DNA of 64,000 nucleotides from an uncultured Sulfitobacter sp. (lineage in GTDB: Bacteria; Pseudomonadota; Alphaproteobacteria; Rhodobacterales; Rhodobacteraceae): NCBI GenBank assembly GCA_905182645.1, contig CAJJCJ010000005.1, positions 124,001 through 188,000 of the forward strand, given 5' to 3'. The position numbers and the translations under genes were made by a program. Shown in pieces: positions 47,203 to 56,302 of the stretch. Positions within the stretch are counted from its first letter, which is position 1. The number at the start of each line of letters is the position of its first letter. The notes beneath the pieces are model-generated. The model was given only the letters and a program-made list of their open reading frames with translations, was not told the origin of the DNA and did not search any database.

Positions 47203-47445
47203 ATGCAGACCAGAAATAAAATCCTCGATGATTTTTCACAACTGATGACAAATGCGATGGGTGTGGCCCAAGGTGCCAAAGACGAAGCGGGCACTGCAGT
47301 AAGCAGCATGATGGACCGTTGGTTGGCGGACCGTGATTTCGTGACACGCGAAGAATTTGATGCGGTGCGCGCGATGGCGCAAAAAGCCCGCGAAGAAAAT
47401 GCGAGCCTTTCGGCCCGTCTTGAGGCGCTTGAGGCCAAAAAATAG
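47203..47445 (+). CDS. ubiK: Ubiquinone biosynthesis accessory factor UbiK
   Basis: An 80-residue helical protein of the YqiC/BMFP family: MQTRNKILDDFSQLMTNAMG, then RWLADRDFVTREEFDAVRAM and a C-terminal trimeric coiled coil (ARLEALEAKK). UbiK assists the soluble Ubi complex in making ubiquinone. It is divergent from lgt, as in many alphaproteobacteria. GGAGA stands 9 bases before the ATG. Confidence 0.85.
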   Translation: MQTRNKILDDFSQLMTNAMGVAQGAKDEAGTAVSSMMDRWLADRDFVTREEFDAVRAMAQKAREENASLSARLEALEAKK

Positions 47446-47622
47446 TCTAACCGGATGATGCGGTGCCGCGTGCTCGTTTTAAGTGCAAGTGCTGCCGCAC
47501 CTCCGGTCGCGTACCCCATGATAAATAATGCGGCATGCCACGGACCGACGCAAAGGCCCCGGGATCAGCGCATATGATGCGGCCAGCGAACTTAATAGCC
47601 ATGAAACGGAATGTGTATATTT

Positions 47623-47916
47623 CTACTTTATTTTGTCCGAAAGCTCGTAAACTGAACGTTGCGTACCGTCACAGTGATTGAGGTACCCTGCTTCCACGAC
47701 GTCTTTCAGTGCTCTGAAAAAACTGCTGCGGGACACTCCTTCAAGTAGGGTGCGCCGACGTAATTCGTCAGTTTCAAAATTCCTGTCCTTCTCCGACAAG
47801 ATTGTCGCGGCGTAGACGATGTCTTTTTGCACTGCGCCCAGATCGCCGATCCCAAGATCGCGTTCCATTCCGAGAAGTAGCTCTTTTAGGTGCGCTATCG
47901 AACCAAAGTTTGCCAT
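47623..47916 (-). CDS. Small winged-helix-like protein
   Basis: A 97-residue protein, ANFGSIAHLKELLLGMERDL then LGAVQKDIVYAATILSEKD and LLEGVSRSSFFRALKDVVEA, which looks like a helix-turn-helix followed by a wing (GYLNHCDGTQRSVYELSD). It is probably a DNA-binding regulator; no named family is certain. Upstream in-frame starts at 47934 and 47970 exist. The surrounding DNA is less GC-rich than neighbouring genes, and an IS lies 210 bases upstream. Confidence 0.6.
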   Translation of the reverse strand: MANFGSIAHLKELLLGMERDLGIGDLGAVQKDIVYAATILSEKDRNFETDELRRRTLLEGVSRSSFFRALKDVVEAGYLNHCDGTQRSVYELSDKIK

Positions 47917-48208
47917 CTGAATCTTTCTGCACATCAGCCGATCCGTCGCGGCCAGCTGGTGAAAAAACAATAATGATTGTCAATAAGCACATTAAGTCCC
48001 AAGTTGAGACTATGTGAGTGTTTAAGTTATTTCATTTGTCTCCTTCTGCGCCTCGTGAGCTAACGCTCTCGGGGCGTAATTTTTGAGAAATACCAAAGTT
48101 TTATGAACACCTGCAAGGTTCGCAATGTCTGACGTCAGCGCCTATGGGTCAAATACGTTATTTGATAAGAGAGTGTTCTTGGCTCATCGTAACCACTGAG
48201 AGTGGAAG

Positions 48209-48578
48209 ATGAGACAGACAACTGGAACACGTAAAAGCCCTGGCGAGAAGATCGTCAAAGATATCAAACGGGCCACCCGCAAACATTATTCATCAGAAGA
48301 GAAGATCCGCATCGTGCTGGACGGCCTGCCGGGGAAGATAGCATTGCTGAGCTGTGCCGCCGTGAAGGCATCTCCCAGGGCATCTATTACAAATGGTCCA
48401 AGGACTTCATGGAAGTTGGCAAACGACGCCTTGCTGGCGATACGCGCGTGCGGCCAACACTGACGAGGTTAAGGATCTGCGCCGTGAAGCCTGCGACCTG
48501 AAGGAAGTTGTGGCGGAGCAAACGCTCGAACTCCGACTGCTCAAAAAAAGCATGTTCGACGGTGGGGGCCCCGAATGA
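48209..48578 (+). pseudogene. IS3-family OrfA remnant
   Basis: Starts intact (RKSPGEKIVKDIKRATRKHY, SSEEKIRIVLDGL), then loses a base near 48333. The HTH (ELCRREGISQGIYYKWSKDF) continues in a second frame to AGDT, and a second lost base near 48445 moves to the frame of RAANTDEVKDLRREACDLKE and EQTLELRLLKKS. With both losses repaired it would be a normal OrfA of about 122 residues. Confidence 0.85.
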
Positions 48579-49549
48579 GATACCCCGCATCTGAGAAGCT
48601 GGAGATCATCCGTGGTCGAAGAAGGCCATCTGTCAGCGCGTCTCACGTTGCCAAACTGGCATCCCTACGAACCACATTCTACGTGGTATCGATCGGTATC
48701 TTGCAGCGTGGCGAAGCTGGCCTGCAGGATCAATCTCCCAAGCCAAAACACGTCTGGAACCGCATTCCTGATAGGTCCGGCGCAAGGTGGTCAACTGGCT
48801 TGAAGGAGACAGAGTTGCACGCGAGAGTTGCGGTGACATTCACGACACAGAAAGCTGCTTTGTATCAGAGGCTTCGACGTATCGGATCTTGAAGGCGTAT
48901 GATCTGATTACCAGCCCAGCTTTCATTGTCATCAAGGCCGCTAGCGAGTTCAAAGACAAGACCACGGCCATCAACCAGCTTTGGCAAACCGACTTCACCT
49001 ACCTAAAGATCATCGGCTGGGGCTGGTTCTATCTCAGCACAATCTTTGACGATTACAGCCGCTACATCATCTCGTGGAAACTCTGCACCGCTGCCCGGTA
49101 GGGTATTGCGTAGCAATGCACGAGAGGGGAACATGAGAACCCAAGATGTGACGGACACGCTGGACTTGGCCTTGGCGGCGTCGGGATGTGACCAAGTGCA
49201 TGTCGTCCACAAGCCTCGCCTTCTTAGTGATAACGGCTCAAGCTACGTCTCGGGGGAGTTGGTGGAATGGTTGAAAGGCAAAGGTATGAAGCACTCTCGA
49301 GGTGCGCCGTATCATCCCCAAACACAGGGCAAAATCGAACGATGGCATCAGACCTTGAAGAACCGCATCTTGCTAGAAAATTACTTCCTGCCGGGTGACC
49401 TTGAAGCTCAAATCGAAGCCTTCGTGGATCACTACAACCACCAGCGCTACCACGAAAGCCTGAACAACGTCACACCGTCTGACGTATACTTCGGCCGCGA
49501 CAAAGCTATTCTACAACAACGAGAAAGGAGCAAACGAAAGACACTCTAA
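48575..49549 (+). pseudogene. IS3-family OrfB transposase remnant
   Basis: Pieces in several frames: RYPASEKLEIIR, then LQRGEAGLQDQSPKPKHVWN, ASTYRILKAYDLITSPAF and the DDE core. The catalytic residues are all readable (WQTDFTYLK, LLSDNGSSYV, TQGKIERWHQ). At least three indels break the first half, and the 40-bp insertion at 49089-49128 adds a TAG and shifts the frame between SWKLCT and MRTQDVTDTL. After it the frame is open to 49549. Confidence 0.85.
49089..49128 (+). repeat. 40-bp hairpin insertion in IS transposase, copy B
   Basis: Starts CGCTGCCCGG and ends CACGAGAGGG; the core GTATTGC-GTA-GCAATGC (49103-49119) is an inverted repeat with one G-T wobble. Removing exactly 40 bases restores CTNMRTQDVT, the expected transposase sequence. 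The outer arms match copy A at 11523 almost exactly while the stem sequence differs. Confidence 0.8.
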
Positions 49550-49659
49550 GCGCGACGCTTGCATCTCAGACAGCACGCCGCATAATGAAACCAACCAGAT
49601 GAGCCGAACTCTCTCTTAGCTTAAGCTACCATTGGTTCCAAAAACCCTGACGACGGACA

Positions 49660-49785
49660 AGCCCTGCCGCCGCTGCTTCGCTTATGTTGGCGGTGATGTA
49701 TCCAATAATTTTGAAAACAGCTTTGGCGCTGGGGTTAAACCCAGATGCGCCTGAAACACTATCAAAGGTCACGAAAACCACATGA
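49660..49785 (+). pseudogene. 3' tail of a SIS-domain sugar-phosphate gene cut by the IS
   Basis: The frame reads from the IS edge SPAAAASLMLAVMYPIILKT, ALALGLNPDAPETLSKVTKT, T and a TGA that overlaps the next ATG (ATGA). The L-N-P-D-A-P-x-x-L-S-K-V-T ending is characteristic of GlmS-like/NagB-II SIS isomerase-deaminases. So this is the last 41 codons of a gene that once preceded the SIS gene at 49782 in the same operon. The start and both SIS domains are gone. Confidence 0.7.
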
Positions 49786-50861
49786 GAGATTTAGCAGTAC
49801 TTGATCGATGGGATACTTGGGGCGAAATACATGCGCAGCCAGCTATTTGGTCGGCGTGGGGTAATGCGTTTGACCCCGCAACCCTGCGTGATTGGATTGC
49901 TGACCAGCAGGTTGATGAGATCTGGTTTTGTGGTGCTGGCACCAGCGCGTTTATCGGTGATATCATTGTTTCGGGTCTTGAAGGGCAGGCTGGTCCACGG
50001 CTGCGGTCGGTGCCTACCACTGATTTGGTCAGTCGTCCGCAGGCGTTTTTGCGCGGTAAGCGCCCATTGGTCGTTAATTTTGGCCGCTCAGGAAATAGCG
50101 CCGAAAGCATTGGCACGTTGGACGCTTTGGATGCTTTGGCCCCGGCCGCCCCGCGTTTGCATATCACCTGCAACAGTGACGGTGCATTGGCGCAGCGCCC
50201 AAGCAAGGGGCCGTCCAAAGTCATCGTGCTTCCATCTGAAACCCACGACGCTGGTTTTGCCATGACATCAAGCTTTTCGACGATGTTGCTGACGGCGTTG
50301 TCATTATTTGATGCGCCGTGTGATTTTGCGGCGCGGATGGAAGCGATGGCGGTTGAGTTGACGCGCTTGCTCCCGATGTTTCGTATTGCCATTGGCGATA
50401 CTCCAACGCGCAGTGTCTATCTGGGGACTGGCCCGTTGGCATGTGCCGCACGTGAAGCCGCGTTAAAGGTTCTGGAACTAACGGCAGGGCAAACGCCTGC
50501 ATTATCTGACAGTGTGTTGGGGTTCCGCCATGGGCCAAAATCGTTTGTGACAGATGGTACAAACATCACGGTATTCCTGAGCCCGCAGTCTGTGGCACAA
50601 GCCTATGAGGTCGATTTGATCGCGGAATTGCGCACACAGTTTCCAGCGGTAACAGTTTCGTCCATCGGGCCCGGCGGCGACATTGATATCGCGATGCCTT
50701 TTGGGCCAATATGGGCTGCGCCGTTATGTGTTGCCGCGTCACAAGTGACTGGGGTGATTTGGTCTGATGCATTGGGTTTGAATGTGGATAATCCATTTGT
50801 GGGTCAAGGCACGCTAAGCCGTGTCGTTGACGGTGTTAAGCTTTATCCGGTGACATCATGA
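49782..50861 (+). CDS. SIS-domain amino-sugar phosphate isomerase/deaminase (AgaS-like)
   Basis: A 359-residue protein with two SIS domains: WFCGAGTSAFIGDIIVSGL and VVNFGRSGNSAESIGTLDAL in the first, YLGTGPLACAAREAALKVLE and LGFRHGPKSFV in the second. This arrangement matches AgaS, proposed to deaminate and isomerise galactosamine- or glucosamine-6-phosphate. The neighbours (ROK kinase, KbaZ-type subunit, nagA) fit catabolism of N-acetylgalactosamine or N-acetylglucosamine. First complete gene of the operon; its own promoter is not evident, since the upstream gene and any transporter genes are missing at the IS junction. Confidence 0.85.
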   Translation: MRDLAVLDRWDTWGEIHAQPAIWSAWGNAFDPATLRDWIADQQVDEIWFCGAGTSAFIGDIIVSGLEGQAGPRLRSVPTTDLVSRPQAFLRGKRPLVVNFGRSGNSAESIGTLDALDALAPAAPRLHITCNSDGALAQRPSKGPSKVIVLPSETHDAGFAMTSSFSTMLLTALSLFDAPCDFAARMEAMAVELTRLLPMFRIAIGDTPTRSVYLGTGPLACAAREAALKVLELTAGQTPALSDSVLGFRHGPKSFVTDGTNITVFLSPQSVAQAYEVDLIAELRTQFPAVTVSSIGPGGDIDIAMPFGPIWAAPLCVAASQVTGVIWSDALGLNVDNPFVGQGTLSRVVDGVKLYPVTS

Positions 50862-51769
50862 TTGCGGCTGGGATTGACCTTGGCGGCACCAAAATAGAGG
50901 TGCAATTGTTTGATGCAGATTGGCAAGTTGTTGGCAGTAAACGCGTTTCGACACCGCCTGATTATGACCAGTTGGTTTCGGCTGTTGCGGAGCAGATTGC
51001 GTGGGCTGACGCACAATCGGGCCAAATCATTCCAGTGGGCCTTGGATTGCCCGGTTTAATTGACCGCAACACCGGACTTGCGTTGATGGCGAATTTGCCT
51101 GCAAATGATAGACTTTTCTCGCAGGACATTAATACGGCCTGCGGTCGTGATATTGTTTGCGTAAATGATTGTCGCGCGCTTGCTTTGTCCGAGGCGGTAT
51201 TTGGACATGGGCGAGGCCATAGGACGGTTCTTTCGCTAATACTTGGAACAGGTGTTGGCGGCGGTATTGCAGTTGATGGCGCGCTGTGGTCGGGGCCAAA
51301 TGATATTGCTGGCGAGTTTGGTCACACGCCACTGGCCGCAAATATCGTGCATGAGTTTGATCTGCCGCTGGTACGCTGTGGATGTGGCCGGATGGGCTGC
51401 GTTGAAACACTGATTGCAGGCCCTGGTCTTACCCGTTTGGCCGCGGCTCTGACTGGCATCACTGCGACGCCGCCAGAGCTGGTACAAGCGCGAAATACTA
51501 ACCCCGCCGTGCAACGGGTTTGGGAGATTTGGTGTCAGATCACAGCGGAATTGCTGCATAGCCTAATTTTGACGGTCGACCCAGATGTGATTGTTTTGGG
51601 TGGCGGCCTGTCCCAAGTTGATGGCGTTGCAACGGATTTGCAGAATGCGTTGCGCGACATCCAATTGGCGGCGTTGTGCGACACACCTATTTTATGCGCC
51701 CAAGGCGGTGATGCAAGCGGCGCACGTGGAGCCGCGTTTGCTGCACTACAAGAGGCCGCCCATGTCTGA
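50858..51769 (+). CDS. ROK-family sugar kinase (NagK-like)
   Basis: A 303-residue kinase starting AAGIDLGGTKIEVQLFDADW, with VCVNDCRALALSEAVFGHGR (catalytic Asp), GTGVGGGIAVDG and the ROK zinc motif RCGCGRMGCVETLIAGPGL. In this operon it most likely phosphorylates N-acetylglucosamine or N-acetylgalactosamine at O6. The ATG overlaps the preceding stop (ATGA), and its 3' end overlaps the next gene by 8 bases. Confidence 0.88.
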   Translation: MIAAGIDLGGTKIEVQLFDADWQVVGSKRVSTPPDYDQLVSAVAEQIAWADAQSGQIIPVGLGLPGLIDRNTGLALMANLPANDRLFSQDINTACGRDIVCVNDCRALALSEAVFGHGRGHRTVLSLILGTGVGGGIAVDGALWSGPNDIAGEFGHTPLAANIVHEFDLPLVRCGCGRMGCVETLIAGPGLTRLAAALTGITATPPELVQARNTNPAVQRVWEIWCQITAELLHSLILTVDPDVIVLGGGLSQVDGVATDLQNALRDIQLAALCDTPILCAQGGDASGARGAAFAALQEAAHV

Positions 51770-53015
51770 GGTGTTGCGCGATATCATCCAGCGCAATCGC
51801 GCGGGTCACGCCGTAGCGATCCCATCTGTTTGCTCATCGCAAGCGGATGTTATTTTGGCGTCGTTGCTGCGGGCACAGACGCTGGACAGACCTATTGTAA
51901 TTGAAGCGACCAGCAATCAGGTGAACCAAGATGGCGGCTACACCGGAATGCGCCCAAACGATTTCATGGCGTTTGTACACGGCATTGCAAAAGACGCAGG
52001 CGTTGACCGTGAGCGTATTCAGTTTGGCGGCGATCATCTTGGGCCACAGGCTTGGCGCAGTGAAAACTCAGATAGCGCGATGGCGAAGGCCCACCAACTG
52101 GTTGCAGGTTATGCGCAAGCTGGTTTCAGCAAAATCCACTTGGATTGTTCTGAGGGCTGCGCAGGTGAGCCCGCCCAATTAGATGATGAAATTACGTCGC
52201 GCCGGTCTGCGGACCTTGCACGAACCTGCGCAAACATGGCCGATGATTTGATGTTTGTTGTCGGCACAGAAGTGCCGCCACCGGGTGGTGCACGCACAGA
52301 TGAAAGCGGTGATATCGCGCCGACGTCTCCTGATGCTGCTAGGGCAACGCTGGCTATTCACAGGGATCAATTTGGCGACATGGCGCCGCAGATTGGTGGC
52401 TTGGTGGTGCAACCGGGCGTCGAGTTTTCGCCAATGCAAATCCACCACCTGCCAATCGCCAAAGACCCCAAGTTGATCCAAGCAATTGCGGATTGGCCAT
52501 CGGTTTGCCTCGAGGCCCATTCCACTGATTATCAGCACCCGCAAGTATTTCCACGCTTGGCCGCGCTCGGATTTGCGTTTCAAAAAGTGGGGCCGGCGTT
52601 GACGCTTGCGTACCGCCAAGCGTTGTATTCGCTTGATATTGTGCGCAGTTTTTCGTCTGGCAGCGAACGGAAATTGCCGCATGCTTTGGAAACGGCAATG
52701 CTGGATGATCCGCGATATTGGCAAGGGCATTATCAAGGTGGCGCCGATCAGCTAAAGCTGCAGCGCCACTTTGGCTTGGCTGATCGGATTAGATATTATT
52801 GGCCTGTACACTCGGTAAAGGTCGCGGTTCAGCAGCTTTTTGATGATCTGCCTCGTCAAATTCCTGATCCAATTTTGTGGCAGGTTTTTAGCCAGCCTGT
52901 TCTTGACCGCGCAGACGCGTTATCTGGTACGCAAGCGCAGCGGCTTGTTCGGGCGCAAATTCAATTGGCGCTTGATCCGTATTTCTTTGATCCTGAGGCA
53001 GAGGGCACATCATGA
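51762..53015 (+). CDS. D-tagatose-bisphosphate aldolase class II non-catalytic subunit (KbaZ/GatZ-like)
   Basis: A 417-residue TIM-barrel protein. SVCSSQADVILASLLRAQTL, VIEATSNQVNQDGGYTGMRP and FGGDHLGPQAWR are hallmarks of the GatZ/KbaZ family, a chaperone-like partner of the class II aldolase KbaY/GatY in the galactosamine and galactitol pathways. No KbaY gene is in the window. Some GatZ relatives may act alone as epimerases in sugar pathways, so the exact reaction is open. Its frame overlaps those of both neighbours. Confidence 0.85.
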   Translation: MSEVLRDIIQRNRAGHAVAIPSVCSSQADVILASLLRAQTLDRPIVIEATSNQVNQDGGYTGMRPNDFMAFVHGIAKDAGVDRERIQFGGDHLGPQAWRSENSDSAMAKAHQLVAGYAQAGFSKIHLDCSEGCAGEPAQLDDEITSRRSADLARTCANMADDLMFVVGTEVPPPGGARTDESGDIAPTSPDAARATLAIHRDQFGDMAPQIGGLVVQPGVEFSPMQIHHLPIAKDPKLIQAIADWPSVCLEAHSTDYQHPQVFPRLAALGFAFQKVGPALTLAYRQALYSLDIVRSFSSGSERKLPHALETAMLDDPRYWQGHYQGGADQLKLQRHFGLADRIRYYWPVHSVKVAVQQLFDDLPRQIPDPILWQVFSQPVLDRADALSGTQAQRLVRAQIQLALDPYFFDPEAEGTS

Positions 53016-54160
53016 CATCAAAATGGATTGTTCCCGATCAGGTATTTGACGGTGGCACGTTGCGAAATGGCTTGGCAGTCCATTGCCAGCAAGGTTGCGT
53101 TGTTGAGCTATGCCCAGTGGGGGCGGTTCCCGCCTATGCGCAGGTTGTGCAAATTGGTGGAACGGTCAGTCCTGGTTTTGTTGACTTGCAGGTCAATGGC
53201 GGTGGCGGTGTGTTGTTAAACCAATGCCCGACACCGGAAGGGATGCGCGCCATTGCTTTGGCGCACCGCCAATTTGGCACAGTTGCCGTGACGCCGACCG
53301 TAATAACAGACACCCATGATGTGGTTGCTGCTGCAGCGGATGCGGCGATCCGTGCCAACGGCGACAGTGGCATTGTCGGCTTGCACATTGAAGGCCCGCA
53401 TATATCAAAGGTCCGCCGAGGGACCCATGACGCGCAATATGTCCGCCCCATGGACTACGCGACAATCGGGGTCGTGGCCAAGCTGCGCGGTGCAGGTATT
53501 TCGACCATGATCACATTGGCACCCGAAGCGACGACGCTTGATCAGATTGCGAAACTGGCTGCACTTGGCGCGGTAGTATCATTGGGTCACACAAATGCGA
53601 CATCCGCGCAGATGACCGCCGCCTTTGCAGCAGGTGCGTCATGTGCGACCCATCTGTTTAATGCGATGTCTCCGATGTTGAACCGGTCTCCGGGTGCGGT
53701 GGGGGCCGTGATCAATTCGCAGGCCTATGCGGGTATCATTTGCGATGGTTACCACGTGGCCGACGAAATGGTTGGTCTTGCTATCCGCGCGCGCCCTGTA
53801 TCGGGCCGCATGTTTCTTGTGTCTGATGCAATGCCAACTGTTGGTGGCCCTGACGCGTTTGAATTGTATGGAAATACGATCACGTTGAAGCAAGGCCAAT
53901 TAGTCAATGCTGAGGGCAGTTTGGCCGGCGCCCATGTCACGATGGCGCAAAGCGTTCAGCGTTTGGTGTCCGTCGTCGGGGTTGATAAGGAGACCGCCTT
54001 GCAAATGGCCGTGACCGTGCCTGCTGATGTCCTAAAGCAACCTGAATTGGCCACCGTTGTTGGGCGGTCAGTTGATGACCTGTTGGTGCTGCGCGGCGAT
54101 TTCGTCGTTGTTGGTACTTTGGGAAGTCAGATTGGTGCCTCGAATGATGCTGTCGCGTGA
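53012..54160 (+). CDS. nagA: N-acetylglucosamine-6-phosphate deacetylase
   Basis: A 382-residue amidohydrolase removing acetate from GlcNAc-6-P (or GalNAc-6-P). GFVDLQVNGGGGVLLNQ, GLHIEGPHISKVRRGTHDA (metal Glu), SLGHTNATSAQM (His), CATHLFNAMSPM (His) and the catalytic Asp in LVSDAMPTVGG are in order. It sits fourth in the operon with 4-base overlaps at each end. Substrate choice between glucosamine and galactosamine forms is not decided by sequence. Confidence 0.93.
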   Translation: MTSKWIVPDQVFDGGTLRNGLAVHCQQGCVVELCPVGAVPAYAQVVQIGGTVSPGFVDLQVNGGGGVLLNQCPTPEGMRAIALAHRQFGTVAVTPTVITDTHDVVAAAADAAIRANGDSGIVGLHIEGPHISKVRRGTHDAQYVRPMDYATIGVVAKLRGAGISTMITLAPEATTLDQIAKLAALGAVVSLGHTNATSAQMTAAFAAGASCATHLFNAMSPMLNRSPGAVGAVINSQAYAGIICDGYHVADEMVGLAIRARPVSGRMFLVSDAMPTVGGPDAFELYGNTITLKQGQLVNAEGSLAGAHVTMAQSVQRLVSVVGVDKETALQMAVTVPADVLKQPELATVVGRSVDDLLVLRGDFVVVGTLGSQIGASNDAVA

Positions 54161-54885
54161 CAGGTTTCACGCTTGAAATTTGTGTGGACTCGGTCGCGCT
54201 ATTGGATGTGTGTGCCACGCCAATGGTCGACAGAATTGAGCTGTGTTCGGCGTTAAGCGCTGGTGGGCTTACCCCGTCGCTTGGACTGATGCGCTGTGCT
54301 TATGGCGTTCGGGAAAAGACGCACGCAATGATCCGTCCTCGCGCTGGCGATTTTGTATATGGCGCGCGCGATATTGATGTGATGCGCGCTGATATCGGTG
54401 CGGCACGAGACGCGGGGCTTGCTGGGGTCGTGATTGGTGCTGCGACACAGGCACGCGCGTTGGACATCGACGTTCTGCGCGATTTGATCAGCTATGCGAG
54501 CGGTCTTTGCATCACTTTGCACCGTGTGGTCGATACGTTGATCGATCCATTGGCGGCGATCGATTGTGCAGTGGACCTTGGCATAAGTCGCATTCTTACA
54601 TCAGGAAAGGAAACTACTGCACTGCAAGGCGCGGATTTCCTTGCAGACATGAAACAACGTGCAGGGGACCGGATCGAGATCATGGCCGGTGCCGGCGTTA
54701 CTGCGCAGAATTTGACCGGCTTGGCTGATAAAACGGGCATACGCGCTTTTCACAGCTCGGGTAGCTATGGCGGCGAGACATCAGATGACCCGTTTGGTCT
54801 CGGAGCCGTCGCCACCCCTGAACATGTTCTCAGCAATATTCTGAGAATGCATGCAGTTTTTAATCGCCCCAACTTTCCCAATTGA
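54157..54885 (+). CDS. cutC: CutC family protein
   Basis: A 242-residue TIM-barrel protein: LEICVDSVALLDVCAT, RIELCSALSAGGLTPSLGLM, IRPRAGDFVYGARDIDVM and LTSGKETTALQGADF are the CutC motifs. CutC was linked to copper tolerance in E. coli, but its genomic company with sugar genes, as here, suggests a metabolic role. It starts at GTG overlapping the nagA stop and ends the operon; a GC hairpin (CCCGCG...CGCGGG, 54910-54938) follows. Confidence 0.85.
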   Translation: MTGFTLEICVDSVALLDVCATPMVDRIELCSALSAGGLTPSLGLMRCAYGVREKTHAMIRPRAGDFVYGARDIDVMRADIGAARDAGLAGVVIGAATQARALDIDVLRDLISYASGLCITLHRVVDTLIDPLAAIDCAVDLGISRILTSGKETTALQGADFLADMKQRAGDRIEIMAGAGVTAQNLTGLADKTGIRAFHSSGSYGGETSDDPFGLGAVATPEHVLSNILRMHAVFNRPNFPN

Positions 54886-54909
54886 AATGATGACAAAACC
54901 CCTCAGAGG

Positions 54910-54942
54910 CCCGCGGCGAAGTTGAGTCTGCTCGCGGGTCGT
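54910..54942 (+). terminator. Hairpin after the amino-sugar operon
   Basis: CCCGCG pairs with CGCGGG over a 17-base loop, followed by TCGTTT. A weak terminator 25 bases after cutC. Confidence 0.4.
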
Positions 54943-55130
54943 TTATGTGCCTGTCCACAAGCGCTGTGCCGTCTGATCGTGCGCAAAGCAAGCGACTGGC
55001 ACAGCTTGGGGGATGTTTGCCGACGATAGCTCCAAGGCCGCATGAGGGACGGTCACCAGACTTGTTTGATCCCCAGCCTTGCTAGAATGGTCGATATTCG
55101 GTTTGTACCAATTTCACAGGACAAGAATTT

Positions 55131-55961
55131 TCATAACTGCCCTCGCATGTTCCAAAGCTCTGGGAAAAGTTCGACCTCGAGCATCCGCCGGAGATACTTA
55201 ACGCCGGACGTTCCACCTGTGCCGCGCTTAAAGCCAATGATGCGTTCGACTGTTGTGACGTGGTTAAAGCGCCAGCGGCGGAAATAATCTTCTAGATCAA
55301 CAAGTTTTTCAGCAAGTTCATAAAGCGTCCAATGCGCCTCTGGATTTCTATAGACTTGCGTCCACGCGTCCATCACTTCGGTGCAAGCGACATGTGGTTT
55401 ATCCATGCGATAAGCTTCGGGTGGAAATGTCAGACCGAGTTCCTGCGCCAGATTGTCCAAGGCTACATGATACAGTGATTTTGTTCCTAGCTCTTGTTCC
55501 AGCATGCGGTAGAGATCTGGGCGGTGTTCGTGAACTTTCAACATAGCCCGATTGCGATTACCGACGATAAACTCGATCAATCGATATTGATGCGACTGGA
55601 ACCCAGATGAAGCACCCAAATCTTCGCGAAACGCGGTGTAGTCGCTTGGTGTCATGGTGCGCAGGACGTCCCACGCATTGTTAAGTTGCTCAAAAATGCG
55701 TGCAACGCGGGTCAGCATCTTAAAGACCGACGGAAAGTCGCCCTGTTTCAATTTAATGCGCGCGGTCGCAAGTTCGTGCAATGCCAGCCGCATCCACAAT
55801 TCTGACGTCTGGTGTTGGATAATAAACAGCATTTCATCGTGAGCGTCCGACTGCATGTTTTGCGAGCCGAGGATGGGGTCAAGCGACAGATAGTCAGTGT
55901 AGCTCATGTCTTTTGCAAAAGACATTTTTGCTCCGTCGTCTTCGGGATCGTATGCCGTCAA
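55131..55961 (-). CDS. kynA: Tryptophan 2,3-dioxygenase
   Basis: A 276-residue heme enzyme opening the indole ring of tryptophan to N-formylkynurenine. [60 protein letters not shown] and the C-terminal [20 protein letters not shown] are standard; the proximal His is in [10 protein letters not shown] choose TTG 55961 because GGAG lies 8 bases upstream and [14 protein letters not shown] matches the usual N-terminus; an ATG at 55925 is the alternative. No kynB or kynU nearby. Confidence 0.95.
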   Translation of the reverse strand: MTAYDPEDDGAKMSFAKDMSYTDYLSLDPILGSQNMQSDAHDEMLFIIQHQTSELWMRLALHELATARIKLKQGDFPSVFKMLTRVARIFEQLNNAWDVLRTMTPSDYTAFREDLGASSGFQSHQYRLIEFIVGNRNRAMLKVHEHRPDLYRMLEQELGTKSLYHVALDNLAQELGLTFPPEAYRMDKPHVACTEVMDAWTQVYRNPEAHWTLYELAEKLVDLEDYFRRWRFNHVTTVERIIGFKRGTGGTSGVKYLRRMLEVELFPELWNMRGQL

Positions 55962-56280
55962 GGTTAAGTCTCCATTTCAAGTCCAAGTCTGCCATCAATT
56001 GCTTTAGACCGTCAAAGCCGATGAACTAGGGTAACAATTCCGCCTACATCAATAGGGCGGCTATCAAATCGAGTATCTCAAGCGTTGTGGAAACGCTGTC
56101 TGCGTAGGGCCCTAGCGTCAGCTATGATAATTCGAAAACGACGGGGCGGTTCCGGCTAAGCACAAAATGACCCATCCGCAACCGAAAAATGGGCGACCGA
56201 AGATGGGTCCGCTAGCCTGTTTGCAAGGAGATTACTTCAATCATGCGTGGGCCCTATTGGGGTATGGGTGATGCTCGGTA
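55962..56280. other. Intergenic region upstream of kynA
   Basis: 319 bases. It holds the presumed kynA promoter on the minus strand and, at 56169-56209, GACCCATC-N25-GATGGGTC, an inverted repeat whose arms resemble the stem of the GTAGGATGGGT repeat but lie far apart. A possible 19-codon ORF with a good ribosome site starts at 56243 (separate entry). I see no other gene. Confidence 0.5.
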
Positions 56281-56302
56281 TCATTCAAAAGTTGCCAAAT
56301 AG
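56243..56302 (+). CDS. Possible 19-residue peptide
   Basis: ATG at 56243 preceded at 13 bases by AAGGAG; the peptide is MRGPYWGMGDARYHSKVAK and the TAG is at 56300. It overlaps the 3' end of the M42 peptidase gene on the other strand by 22 bases. The ribosome site is unusually good for chance, but the ORF is very short and its spacing slightly long, so this is a weak candidate. Confidence 0.25.
   Translation: MRGPYWGMGDARYHSKVAK

Larger units (their letters stand above)
48126..49659 (+). mobile_element. Degenerate IS3-family element
   Basis: About 1.53 kb with ends TGTCTGACGTCAG (left) and, inverted, TGTCCGTCGTCAG (right), similar but diverged. OrfA and OrfB remnants fill it and both contain several frameshifts, plus a 40-bp hairpin insertion at 49089. 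No target duplication is visible (CAA left, AGC right). It cut the amino-sugar operon just upstream of the SIS gene at 49782. Confidence 0.85.
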
